Assembly: GCA_024637115.1 (NCBI GenBank)
Contig: JAGXFU010000005.1
Location: 64,001-128,000 of the forward strand
Direction of reading: 5' to 3'
DNA: 64,000 nucleotides
DNA from: Actinomycetes bacterium
GTDB lineage: Bacteria > Actinomycetota > Coriobacteriia > Anaerosomatales > JAGXFU01
The notes beneath the pieces were generated by a model. That model was not told where the DNA came from, searched no databases, and saw nothing but the letters and a program-made list of their open reading frames with translations. Every line of letters begins with the position of its first letter. Within the stretch, counting starts at the first letter, position 1. Shown here in pieces: positions 22,457 through 30,572 of the stretch. A program made the translations under genes and the position numbers.

Positions 22457-23947
22457 CTAGTAGTCCACGCCGACCTTTACGCCAGGAACAACTCCGTGGC
22501 AGATCAAGCACGTTCCATCCCGTGGGAAGTCGTAGTACCGCAACATATAGTTGTTCGACGTCCCATGAGGATCATGGCATGAAGATGAGCAGGTCAACGG
22601 TGCATCCTTGTTCACATCATAGTGTACGGGACGAACGGGGTGATTGCGCCCGATCCCATCGGTATTGCGTGGATTCTCATCGAAATCCATCCGTTCGTGA
22701 CAGTCGAAGCAGATGATCGGGTTGCTGTCCTTCAGCATTGGCGTGAAGTTCGAACCGTGCGGCGTGTGACAGCCGGTACACAGCACGTTCTCCTTGCCGT
22801 GGGCTGAGTTGTTGTAGGTTGCCGCCGTTGGATACGTAGAGTGACAGGTGAGGCACAACGTGTTGCCCCGGGCAAAGAGCAGTCCTGCGTAGTCTGACGC
22901 ATGCGGGTCATGGCATCCCGCACACTCCAACTCGACCGTATCGACCGGATGATGGCTCGGCCGCATGAAATCCTTCTCGATCGACGGATGGCATGAGTAG
23001 CACAGCATAGGCGTCTCTCGGATCAGCAATGGCTCATAGTTCGATCCGTGCGGCTCATGACAGCCCGTGCAGTTGTCGTACTGGAACGGCTGATGCTGCA
23101 CGCCCTTGAGACTCAGCGGTGCAACCGAAGGATGGCAGGAGAAACAGAGGTCGCGCTGATTATCAACGAGAATACCCCGCCACTCTGAAGCATGCGGGTC
23201 ATGGCAGTTCGTGCAGTAGCGACCTTCATACGGTGGATGCAGCTGGTCGCGGCCCATCTCCTCGGCAACCGGGTGACACGTGACGCACAGGTCCCGCTCA
23301 TCCTGAACGAGCAGCACACGGAAGTCAGACGAATGTGGGTCGTGGCAGTTCGTACAATAGCCGCCAAAGAACGGTGCATGGGGGTAGGCCTCCATGCGCT
23401 TTGCGCCGAGGTCTCCATGACAGATCCAACAGATCTCGTCGAGCGGCGCAACGAGATACGATTCTTCGCCCTTGACCTGCTGGGTCGATGAACTGATGAT
23501 CTCCCCGCCTGTATCTGAATCAGTCACGCCAGCGACACTGTCATACGCCGAGAAGACCCACTTGAGTGGCAGCCACTCTACGAGCGTACGAACCCGTTTC
23601 CAGGTGCGAGAGACACCGGCATATGTGGTGCGCTCGACCTCCTGACCATGTGGCGTATGGCAGACGGTGCATTCCTTGAGCAAGAAGGGATTGTGGACAG
23701 CGGCCTGGGACATATCAGGGATGAGTTCGGTGTGGCACTGCAGGCACTCAATGTTGCGGGTAACGAACCGAGCCTCGTCGGGTCCGCGGTTCACCCACAC
23801 ATCAACGATGCTGGTGATGGCGCACAGTAGCAGCAGGAGCAGGAGAACGAGAAGCAATGCGCGCTTTGAGCGCCGCTTCTGCTCGCCCTCTTCCGCACTA
23901 TCCTGAATGGCTTCGATGTCGCCAGAGACGACGTCCGAGTCGCTCAA
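22457..23947 (-). CDS. Membrane-anchored multiheme cytochrome c with paired CXXCH repeats (14 + 1 hemes)
   Basis: 496 residues. Acidic cytoplasmic tail, one leucine-rich transmembrane helix (ALLLVLLLLLLLCAI), then 14 CXXCH sites plus one CX3CH (TCSSSCHDPHG). The sites come in repeating pairs, CxxCHDPHxSxF...LCxxCHP, e.g. YCTNCHDPHSSDF and LCVTCHPV, then YCTNCHDPHASEW and LCFSCHPSV. This is the doubled-CXXCH (paired_CXXCH) architecture of wall-spanning electron conduits. The start is taken as TTG at 23947 because GGAGGA sits five bases upstream; that ribosome site lies inside the longer frame. The 12-heme gene follows 16 bases later, so both are co-transcribed. Confidence 0.88.
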   Translation of the reverse strand: MSDSDVVSGDIEAIQDSAEEGEQKRRSKRALLLVLLLLLLLCAITSIVDVWVNRGPDEARFVTRNIECLQCHTELIPDMSQAAVHNPFLLKECTVCHTPHGQEVERTTYAGVSRTWKRVRTLVEWLPLKWVFSAYDSVAGVTDSDTGGEIISSSTQQVKGEESYLVAPLDEICWICHGDLGAKRMEAYPHAPFFGGYCTNCHDPHSSDFRVLLVQDERDLCVTCHPVAEEMGRDQLHPPYEGRYCTNCHDPHASEWRGILVDNQRDLCFSCHPSVAPLSLKGVQHQPFQYDNCTGCHEPHGSNYEPLLIRETPMLCYSCHPSIEKDFMRPSHHPVDTVELECAGCHDPHASDYAGLLFARGNTLCLTCHSTYPTAATYNNSAHGKENVLCTGCHTPHGSNFTPMLKDSNPIICFDCHERMDFDENPRNTDGIGRNHPVRPVHYDVNKDAPLTCSSSCHDPHGTSNNYMLRYYDFPRDGTCLICHGVVPGVKVGVDY

Positions 23948-24184
23948 ATATCCTCCCGAGGCCAACCGTTTCCGGTGACCATGATGTCTGCGCGCGCTTC
24001 ATTGGACGCAATCGGGAGCGCCTTGCTCAGTTTAGCATGGTCCGTCGTTGTTTGAAGCAAAGTTAACACTCGTCTTGAGCTCACGGTCTGATTTGAGCGA
24101 TGCAGCTCCAGGGCAACGATTCGTGGAGGATGAGATGGTCGCTTCTGCGGTGCCTAGTCGTGTCCGGCAACGACCTCGATCGCC

Positions 24185-25015
24185 CTAGTAGCCAGTGAGG
24201 TAAGCGCCGTGTATCGAGTTGTATACGAGCGGCACTCCAACAAACGCGAATAGGACTATCGGCAAGGCAAGCACGGCGAACCAGGCTGACTTGCGTCCGC
24301 GCCATCCAAGGGTGAGACGCGAGTGCAGGTACAACGCATACACAATCCAGGAGATCAGAGACCAGGTCTCGATCGGATCCCATGCCCAGTAGCGACCCCA
24401 GGCCTCGTTCGCCCAAATCGCGCCTGCGGCAATCATGATTCCAAGAAACACGAATCCGATCCCAATGAATCGAGAACCAAGGTCATCAAGCTCTTCTTGC
24501 GATGGCAACTTGGCGAGTGCCTCGCCAAGCATCCCTGCGGCGCGATCCCGAAACAGATACACGAGCGCAATGGCAAACGAGGCGGCAAATGCCCCATACG
24601 AGAGCTTCGCGAAGGTCACATGTATCGTGAGCCACCAGCTTGCAAGCGTACTCGTGATCTCCAGCTCCGCCTTGGGGGTGAACATCGCGGCCCCAACCAA
24701 CAGAAAGGAGACCGGCATGATGAATACGCCCAGCAGTTTGAGATCAGATCTCCTCCAGACCAGGAGACCAAGAACGGCGACTGACACAAATGCATACGAG
24801 GAGACCACTTCATAGAACCCAAGGTAAGGTCCGTGCCCAACGCGCACCCAACGGACTCCAATTGCCGCCAGGTGCGGAGTAAGTCCGACCAGACCGACCC
24901 ACAACGCGATTGCGACCGTCTTGGGCATACGAAACACGAGGCCCACCACGTACAGAATAGTTGAGGCGGCGTAGCAGGTGACTGCTGTCCACATGAGCAC
25001 AATCTCTAGCGTCAT
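24185..25015 (-). CDS. resC: Cytochrome c maturation protein CcsA/ResC
   Basis: Heme-handling membrane subunit of system II cytochrome c synthetase (276 aa). Seven to eight hydrophobic segments and the WWD signature (WGRYWAWDPIETWS, about residues 203-216) are present, plus the conserved HVTFAKLSYGAF and IHGAYL histidine positions. With ResB it transports heme and attaches it to CXXCH sites, so it is required for every cytochrome in this window. It overlaps resB by 4 bases. A 237-base gap follows before the 15-heme gene. Confidence 0.93.
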   Translation of the reverse strand: MTLEIVLMWTAVTCYAASTILYVVGLVFRMPKTVAIALWVGLVGLTPHLAAIGVRWVRVGHGPYLGFYEVVSSYAFVSVAVLGLLVWRRSDLKLLGVFIMPVSFLLVGAAMFTPKAELEITSTLASWWLTIHVTFAKLSYGAFAASFAIALVYLFRDRAAGMLGEALAKLPSQEELDDLGSRFIGIGFVFLGIMIAAGAIWANEAWGRYWAWDPIETWSLISWIVYALYLHSRLTLGWRGRKSAWFAVLALPIVLFAFVGVPLVYNSIHGAYLTGY

Positions 25016-26388
25016 CGAGACACCCTTTCTGTGGCACGGAGAGCGACAGAGAGTCGATCGCCGAGACGTGAGACGAACGCTGCTTCCCTATGGAAGTGCG
25101 CGACGCGGACATGAAGTGCTCGCCCATTCTCGCCGGTCACGACAAGCATGTGAACCACACGATACGGAGCCGCAATCGCAAGAGTGATACCAATGATCGC
25201 GAGGCCAAGTAGCACGTAGATCACGTAGAGTGCGGAGTTGTCTACGACCGATAGGCGTGCGTAGTAGCCAATGCGCTCGATCGAGATGGTTGTGCCCTCG
25301 ACCTCGAAGCGATCGCCTTCGGCCAAGACAACGCTCCACTCCGAACCACCGGAAGCAGTCACTCGCATCTCCCGGGGCTCGTAGAGCGCAATCATCCCGT
25401 CTGCGTTTGTCTCAAGATGCGGAATGACAACCACCGTAGTAGGAGTGGTTTCAGAGCTCATTTGGAACTCCGTCGATGCCACCGCACCTGCATCAGCCGC
25501 GAAGTCGATGAGAAAGCCTTCTCTCCCGCCAACATCATCGGCAAGCACAATTCCAACACCATAGTCATCCTGATGCACCAGCATCGCTCCATAGCGCAGC
25601 GGTCTGTTGGCGTGAACCCTGCCCTGAGCAACCACCCGGTCACCATCGCGTAGTGTCACCACGGGTGCCACACCGCGCTCGACACCGTCGGTCACATATG
25701 ACAACTCGACTGGAGTAGCGACACCAATTTCAAGCCCGCTCAGCGATCCGTGCAGTGGCCCGACATCAAGCACGCCGTAGGACTCGGGTGCATCAATCAC
25801 TGACTCGCCCTCAACGACACCGAGCAATCCCTCCGAGCGCACGAGCCACCCGAGAGGCACGGCAAGCAGTAGCCCAACGAGCGCCCAGTGAAAGATCGGA
25901 CTTCCCAGAAGCCCCAGCCGGGGGGTGCGAGCAAGCAGGAGTGAAGGTCCACGTCGTGTGCGCAATCGCATCGCGCGCAGGATGCGCTCAGCATCAACAA
26001 GTACGTCGGATGAGCGCCCTTCGTGCGCAGGCAGCTCGATGATGAAGTGCGGGCGGGATCTGAGCGCTGCTACATCAGACTCGAGAACGCTCTCTGAGTG
26101 ACGCCACGAACGCACCGAGCGTCGGGTTCGATCCCATGCGCACACGGCCGTCGATGCTGCGAGCAGGCCGACAAGCGCGAACAGCACCGGGTGTGAATAC
26201 GCCGCCTGAAGCCCAATCGCTCCCGTAATCTGAGCCCACACGGGATGCGCAACGCGCCACGCCTCAGCGGCGACAAGGTCTGTTGCATCCTGCGGAACAA
26301 ACGTACCCAGGAAGATCCACACACCTGCAAGCGAAATCAGCCACATTGCCGTGCGAGGAGACCTGAGAAAGCGGCGGAGTCGCTGCAC
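25012..26388 (-). CDS. resB: Cytochrome c maturation protein ResB
   Basis: System II partner of CcsA (458 aa). The ResB outline is visible: SPRTAMWLISLAGVWIFLGTFVPQ in TM1, a second helix, a long extracytoplasmic domain with GVEIG-like strands (DVGPLHGSLSGLEIG; RPLRYGAMLVHQDDYGVGIVL) and a last helix (LYVIYVLLGLAIIGITLAIAAP). The GTG at 26388 is chosen because AGGAG lies five bases upstream; another GTG is two codons earlier. resB begins 8 bases after the stop of the lipoprotein gene and ends overlapping resC. Confidence 0.9.
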   Translation of the reverse strand: MQRLRRFLRSPRTAMWLISLAGVWIFLGTFVPQDATDLVAAEAWRVAHPVWAQITGAIGLQAAYSHPVLFALVGLLAASTAVCAWDRTRRSVRSWRHSESVLESDVAALRSRPHFIIELPAHEGRSSDVLVDAERILRAMRLRTRRGPSLLLARTPRLGLLGSPIFHWALVGLLLAVPLGWLVRSEGLLGVVEGESVIDAPESYGVLDVGPLHGSLSGLEIGVATPVELSYVTDGVERGVAPVVTLRDGDRVVAQGRVHANRPLRYGAMLVHQDDYGVGIVLADDVGGREGFLIDFAADAGAVASTEFQMSSETTPTTVVVIPHLETNADGMIALYEPREMRVTASGGSEWSVVLAEGDRFEVEGTTISIERIGYYARLSVVDNSALYVIYVLLGLAIIGITLAIAAPYRVVHMLVVTGENGRALHVRVAHFHREAAFVSRLGDRLSVALRATERVSR

Positions 26389-26396
26389 GAGCACTC

Positions 26397-26924
26397 CTAC
26401 TCGACCGGAGTCAGGGGTCGAGCCTCCACGTCGTGGACAAACCACTCGCTGCCCACGAGAACCACGGTGTAAGTCGTCTCATATGAAGCCGCTAGCGAAT
26501 CGCTTACGTAGCCAAGCGTATCAAGACTGAAGTAGCGATACTCCCACTCTTCTCGCGCAGCGATCGTGGCGGTCGACTCCTGTGTCGTGTTCGAGCGAAT
26601 CTCAAGTGATGTGAGGTACTGCTCGATGGCTTTGCCCTCCTGGCGATTCTTCTCGACATACGAATCCACCCCGACCCATTCCTCGGCCGTCATCGCCGGG
26701 GTCGCAACCTCGGAGTTGGCCATCCGATAGGCGAATGACGTCCATGCGAGATACGTGCTGACACTCGCCTCGGGAGTCGTGAGATCAAGGCCGGTCGGTA
26801 TCTGCGGCTCGCCAACAAGGTCGGTTGGTGCGGGCGCGGAGCACCCGGCAACTGCGAACATGGCAGCGAGCAGCACAACCACTATCGCATGTATCAGTGG
26901 GGAGCGAGGTCTCATACCCGTCAT
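26397..26924 (-). CDS. Lipoprotein of unknown function
   Basis: 175 residues. Lipobox FAVAGC places the anchored Cys at residue 28. The mature domain has a helix-rich first half (TPEASVSTYLAWTSFAYRMAN) and a beta-rich end (YETTYTVVLVGSEWFVHDVEA), the outline of an NTF2/SnoaL-like fold. Same operon as resB. It resembles in plan, not in sequence, the lipoprotein at 19770. It may help cytochrome maturation outside the membrane, but that is inferred only from position. Confidence 0.7.
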   Translation of the reverse strand: MTGMRPRSPLIHAIVVVLLAAMFAVAGCSAPAPTDLVGEPQIPTGLDLTTPEASVSTYLAWTSFAYRMANSEVATPAMTAEEWVGVDSYVEKNRQEGKAIEQYLTSLEIRSNTTQESTATIAAREEWEYRYFSLDTLGYVSDSLAASYETTYTVVLVGSEWFVHDVEARPLTPVE

Positions 26925-26969
26925 GTTACTCCAACGCGTTGAGCAGGCGACATCGAGTGCCGGAGTAGC

Positions 26970-28034
26970 CTAGCCCCCAGGCGGGACATGACAGTTGAGA
27001 CACAGATCGTCATTCTCCTCTATCAAGAAGCTGTCGTTCACAGATTCGTGAGGAAATACCTGGAATCTTGGATTGTCGGTTGTCGTCGTTCCGTCTGCTG
27101 TGGTGACGGTGAATGCCTCGGACGCGTCAATCGTGCCCTGCGTTACGTCTCCAACGCTCCGCGCATCTTCGTGGCACTGCTGACAGATCGGCTTGTGGCC
27201 GGCCTGCTCCACGGTGCGGGTAGCCGGCATGGTGTAGCCGCGGTTCGTTCCGCCCAAGGATCCCAACGATGTTGTGATTTGATCGATACCGTCCACCAGA
27301 GGAACATTGTCATATGCGAACCCGGCAGTCTCGGTCTCAACCGGGTGATTCACGACACCGGCCGAGCCTGACAGGCGGCCCTTGTGACAACCGCCGCACC
27401 AACTCGAACCGTACACGGTGACAGCACTATCCGCACCCGTAGGGCGCTGACGCAATAGCCTGTTCGTGGCCGGAGTGAGGGTTGTCGCCTCTGACTGCGC
27501 GGCCTCGGAGGCATCACGCACTCGATCACCGGTGAAGGGATCAACCGTCTGCCCGTCATGCGGGCTGTGGCAATCGCTACACGTCATGAGACCGCCAGCT
27601 GCGGAGAAGACTCGCGAAGTATCGCTTCCGTCAGTCGCTCCACCGGGGACAATGTTGGTCGCTTCGATGCGGTGTGCCGAATTCGGGGTGAGACCGCGAG
27701 CTGCCAGAACACCGTACACTCCCTGACCACCCGTGCCATCGTGACAGCTATTGCAGGTGTCTTTGATTGTCGCCGCAGGCAACAGCATCGTTGAGCCAAG
27801 TGGCGCCACGTGAACGGTATGGCACGTCTCGCATTTCTGAGTACCGGTGCTGTAGCCGCCGTGCGGCCCTTTGCGCGTGACGGTCGGAGTCGGGACAGCC
27901 GACTCCCCCAGCTCAAGACCGTGACACTCTATGCACGTCCGGCCAGAGCCCGCCTCATCATAGGCAAGCGCAGGCGACGCGAAAGCCAGCACGCCAATCA
28001 TGATGAGCGCCGAAATCCCAGCGAACCATCGCAA
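26970..28034 (-). CDS. Secreted heptaheme c-type cytochrome, OmcS-like heme order
   Basis: 354 residues with a cleavable signal peptide (about 1-24, ASPALA). Seven CXXCH sites: CIECH, CETCH, CNSCH, CSDCH, CGGCH, CQQCH, CLNCH. From the second heme on, the order CETCHTVH, MLLP...CNSCH, CSDCHSPHD, WCGGCH, ICQQCH, LCLNCH runs parallel to the hexaheme protein at 41721 and, from memory, to Geobacter OmcS (MLL before heme 2, CHDPH at heme 3, WCANCH at heme 4). The start is TTG at 28034 with AGGA ten bases upstream. Preceded by TPR and NHL genes. Confidence 0.85.
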   Translation of the reverse strand: MRWFAGISALIMIGVLAFASPALAYDEAGSGRTCIECHGLELGESAVPTPTVTRKGPHGGYSTGTQKCETCHTVHVAPLGSTMLLPAATIKDTCNSCHDGTGGQGVYGVLAARGLTPNSAHRIEATNIVPGGATDGSDTSRVFSAAGGLMTCSDCHSPHDGQTVDPFTGDRVRDASEAAQSEATTLTPATNRLLRQRPTGADSAVTVYGSSWCGGCHKGRLSGSAGVVNHPVETETAGFAYDNVPLVDGIDQITTSLGSLGGTNRGYTMPATRTVEQAGHKPICQQCHEDARSVGDVTQGTIDASEAFTVTTADGTTTTDNPRFQVFPHESVNDSFLIEENDDLCLNCHVPPGG

Positions 28035-28132
28035 AGGTGTTCATCCTGTTCAGGTCACGAACGGCCTCCGCCAGTGGGAGTCCGTTCTTCATTCGTATTA
28101 ACCATCATGAGTACAGCAAGTCCCGAGCCATG

Positions 28133-29203
28133 CTAGCGAATCAGCTCGAGCACTTGAACGCGATCATTTTCCTTGTCCGCAATCACCACGTCCGACCCGC
28201 GAACATCGACACTGTTCGCGAAGTTGAACTGACCCGGCTCAACACCCCTGGCACCGTAACGAGCGATGATGCCCGTCTCATCAATCTCAGCGACGTCAAA
28301 CTCGAACGCATCAACGACCAGGAGTGTCTCATCCTCGGAAAGGGCAACGTCACGCGGAAGTCCGAATGTGTACTCAGCTTCACGCGCCATCTCAGTCACG
28401 CGCTCCCCGACCTGCCAGAGCACCTCACCGTCCGGGTCGAACGCCGTTACGCGATTGTGATTGGAATCTGCGACATAGATGACGCCGTTCTCGTCAACGT
28501 CGATGCCGTTCGGGTGGTCGAGATCGCCCTCTTCAAGGCCCGGTTTGCCAAACTGGCCAAGCAGCTCGCCTTCCGTTGTGAAGATCACAACCTGATACGT
28601 ATCCGTCGCGTACACCTTGCCGTCGCGAACAGCAACGTCGGTCACCGCGATCCCGGTACCGTCTTGTCCGGAGGCGCCAAACCCGACACGGGTCGCCGGA
28701 TCAGGAAAACGCCGAAGAAATGCCCCTTCGGCGTCAAACACCGAAATCGAATCATTGCGGAAATCAGCAACATACACTGTTCCATCATCATCGATGTCGA
28801 TGCCGAGCGGAGAGTTCAGCTTGCCCTCTTCCCACGATGCCTCGGCTCCGGGAGCCGGCTTGGCTACCCCGAACCCACCGAATTCAAAGAGAAACCTTCC
28901 GTTGTCATCAAACACGCACACTCTGTTATTCCCCGTATCGACGGTGTAGATCCGGCCATCCGGACCAAAGGCGGCGCCCATCGGCCGACTGAAAGACGGA
29001 TTCTCTCCCGTGCCGGGTCCGCTGATCACCATGATCGGACGAAGCCCGCCCTCGCCGGGATCCACCACGAGCTCAGTGAATCCCGTCGGAGCCATGTAGA
29101 ACAACAGATAAAGCACGAGCGCGATGAGTGCGACAGCAAGCACGACCGCAATCAGCGTGAATGCCTGCCGAGGAGTGAGTTGCCGGCGAGTAGAGGCCAT
29201 CAC
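28133..29203 (-). CDS. Membrane-anchored six-bladed NHL propeller protein (cassette A)
   Basis: 356 residues. N-terminal transmembrane helix (about 15-36) then six blades, e.g. GRIYTVDTGNNRVCVFD, GTVYVADFRNDSISVFD, KVYATDTYQVVIFT, GVIYVADSNHNRVTAFD, TLLVVDAFEFDVAEID, DVVIADKENDRVQVLE. Blade 5 (VVDAFEFDVAEID) matches blade 5 of the propeller at 42764 (VVDAFRFELVVVD), so the two are paralogues. Start GTG/ATG overlaps the TPR stop. The secreted heptaheme cytochrome is the next gene. Likely role: binding or assembling the cytochrome at the cell surface. Confidence 0.85.
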   Translation of the reverse strand: MMASTRRQLTPRQAFTLIAVVLAVALIALVLYLLFYMAPTGFTELVVDPGEGGLRPIMVISGPGTGENPSFSRPMGAAFGPDGRIYTVDTGNNRVCVFDDNGRFLFEFGGFGVAKPAPGAEASWEEGKLNSPLGIDIDDDGTVYVADFRNDSISVFDAEGAFLRRFPDPATRVGFGASGQDGTGIAVTDVAVRDGKVYATDTYQVVIFTTEGELLGQFGKPGLEEGDLDHPNGIDVDENGVIYVADSNHNRVTAFDPDGEVLWQVGERVTEMAREAEYTFGLPRDVALSEDETLLVVDAFEFDVAEIDETGIIARYGARGVEPGQFNFANSVDVRGSDVVIADKENDRVQVLELIR

Positions 29204-29901
29204 TCGCTCACCCCGAGCCGCTCGAGTCCCTCATGCGCCTCAGCCATGTCCGGGTAGTACGTCAACGCAAGTCGGTACCTCGCTTCGGCCCAATCCTCAC
29301 GCCCGAGATTCTCGTAGCCAAGTCCCATCAAGTACTGCAAGTCAGCCGCCGATTCATTCGCTTCAACCACAGGACGCACCGCCGTAACGAGGGATCTGTA
29401 TTCTTTGCGCTCCGCATAGTACTCGCCGAGTGCTTTCGCAGCGAGTACGTGCTGCGGGTCGGATTCCAAGACATCCCACAGGGCTTCTTCCCCAGCAGCA
29501 TCTTCATCCAACTCAAGGAGTACAACACCTTTGTTGTATGAAGCAGCCGGATCGCCCGGAAGGAGTTTGAGTACCAGATCATACTCAAACAAAGCCTCCT
29601 CGTAGCGCTCAGCCTGTTGATACGCGAACCCAAGAGACAGGTGAGCCTGCGCATCGTTGGGAGTCGCATCGATAGTCCGCTCCCATTGTGCGATTTCGCG
29701 TGCCTCAGGCGTGCTGCTCGCGGAGTCTCCGGCCAATACGCCCCGCAGGATGAATCCACCCACACCCATCACGGCGAGAAGCAGCACGAGTACGACTGCA
29801 GCGAGCCAGACCGGCACGAGCTGTTCGCTGGGGTGCTCGTCCGATAGCTCTGCCGAGTCCGCCGGTACGGCGTCGTCGAATGACTGGTCGTCATGGCTCA
29901 C
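29200..29901 (-). CDS. Membrane-anchored TPR protein (cassette A)
   Basis: 233 residues. Acidic cytoplasmic N-terminus, one transmembrane helix (about 32-54), then TPR-like repeats: DAQAHLSLGFAYQQAERYEEAL, DPAASYNKGVVLLELDED, HVLAAKALGEYYAERKEY, DLQYLMGLGYENLGRED. GTG start overlaps the rex stop by 4 bases and its stop overlaps the NHL start, so rex, TPR and NHL are translationally coupled. A paralogue with the same layout sits at 43963. Confidence 0.82.
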   Translation of the reverse strand: MSHDDQSFDDAVPADSAELSDEHPSEQLVPVWLAAVVLVLLLAVMGVGGFILRGVLAGDSASSTPEAREIAQWERTIDATPNDAQAHLSLGFAYQQAERYEEALFEYDLVLKLLPGDPAASYNKGVVLLELDEDAAGEEALWDVLESDPQHVLAAKALGEYYAERKEYRSLVTAVRPVVEANESAADLQYLMGLGYENLGREDWAEARYRLALTYYPDMAEAHEGLERLGVSE

Positions 29902-30542
29902 GTTCGCGCACGCTCCGCTTCGCTGAGGTGGAAGGATAGTATCTGCAAGTCAGCCGCGAGGTCTGCCTGGCGCACCACCACGCCGTCCGGCACCTCGAGG
30001 TGCACCGGAGCGAAATTCAGAATGGCCTTCACTCCCCCGGCAATGACCTCGGCTGAGACCTCTTCTGCGACGGAAGCAGGGACGGTAAGCATGGCGATCT
30101 CCACGTTCTCACGCGCAATCGCCTCACTGAGATGCTCCGTGGATTCTATAGTCACGTCGCCCGTCTTCGATCCGATCTTGTCGGGATCGGCATCGAACAC
30201 AGCGACGACCGATATGCCCCGATCCTGGAAGCCGCCGTAGTTGCGCAGAGCGCTGCCCAGCCTGCCAAACCCGACGATTGCAGCGCGTCTCGTCTTCTCG
30301 AGACCGAGCCATCGCACGAGGTGCGCGACCAGGCTGTCAACGTCATAACCCAGTCCACGTACCCCGTACTCACCCAGGTATGAGAGATCCTTGCGAACCT
30401 GAGCGCCGTTGGTTCCGGCCATGTCCGCGATCTGGGCCGAGTTGAGGACCTCACGGCGCTGGCTTTGGGCAAGGATCAGGCACCTGAGGTACACAGGAAG
30501 TCGCTGCACCGTAGTGGGCGGAACGTACCCTATCTGACTCAT
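29898..30542 (-). CDS. rex: Redox-sensing repressor Rex
   Basis: NADH-responsive DNA-binding repressor (214 aa). Winged helix: TVQRLPVYLRCLILAQ, LNSAQIADMAGTNGAQVRKDLSYLGEYGVRG. Nucleotide loop AIVGFGRLGSALR (residues 88-100) keeps GxGxxG. Late motifs NFAPVHLEVPDGVVVRQADLA match the family. Rex represses fermentative and respiratory genes until NADH rises. Here it is the first gene coupled to the TPR-NHL-cytochrome cassette, so these respiratory genes are probably under NADH control. I did not find a convincing Rex operator just upstream, where only 30 bases separate it from the polysaccharide gene. Confidence 0.94.
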   Translation of the reverse strand: MSQIGYVPPTTVQRLPVYLRCLILAQSQRREVLNSAQIADMAGTNGAQVRKDLSYLGEYGVRGLGYDVDSLVAHLVRWLGLEKTRRAAIVGFGRLGSALRNYGGFQDRGISVVAVFDADPDKIGSKTGDVTIESTEHLSEAIARENVEIAMLTVPASVAEEVSAEVIAGGVKAILNFAPVHLEVPDGVVVRQADLAADLQILSFHLSEAERART

Positions 30543-30572
30543 TGCGCCGACCTCATGCTTCTATGTTGAATA

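Noticed and set aside
28035-28132. Rex operator upstream of the heptaheme cytochrome
   Set aside because: Only a short GTTC-N7-GAAC inverted repeat is visible; it does not match the TTGTGA-type Rex site.
28037-29257. Long plus-strand frame (406 codons) opposite the NHL gene
   Set aside because: High GC keeps the antisense frame open. The translation has no domain or ribosome site, while the minus strand encodes a clear six-bladed propeller.
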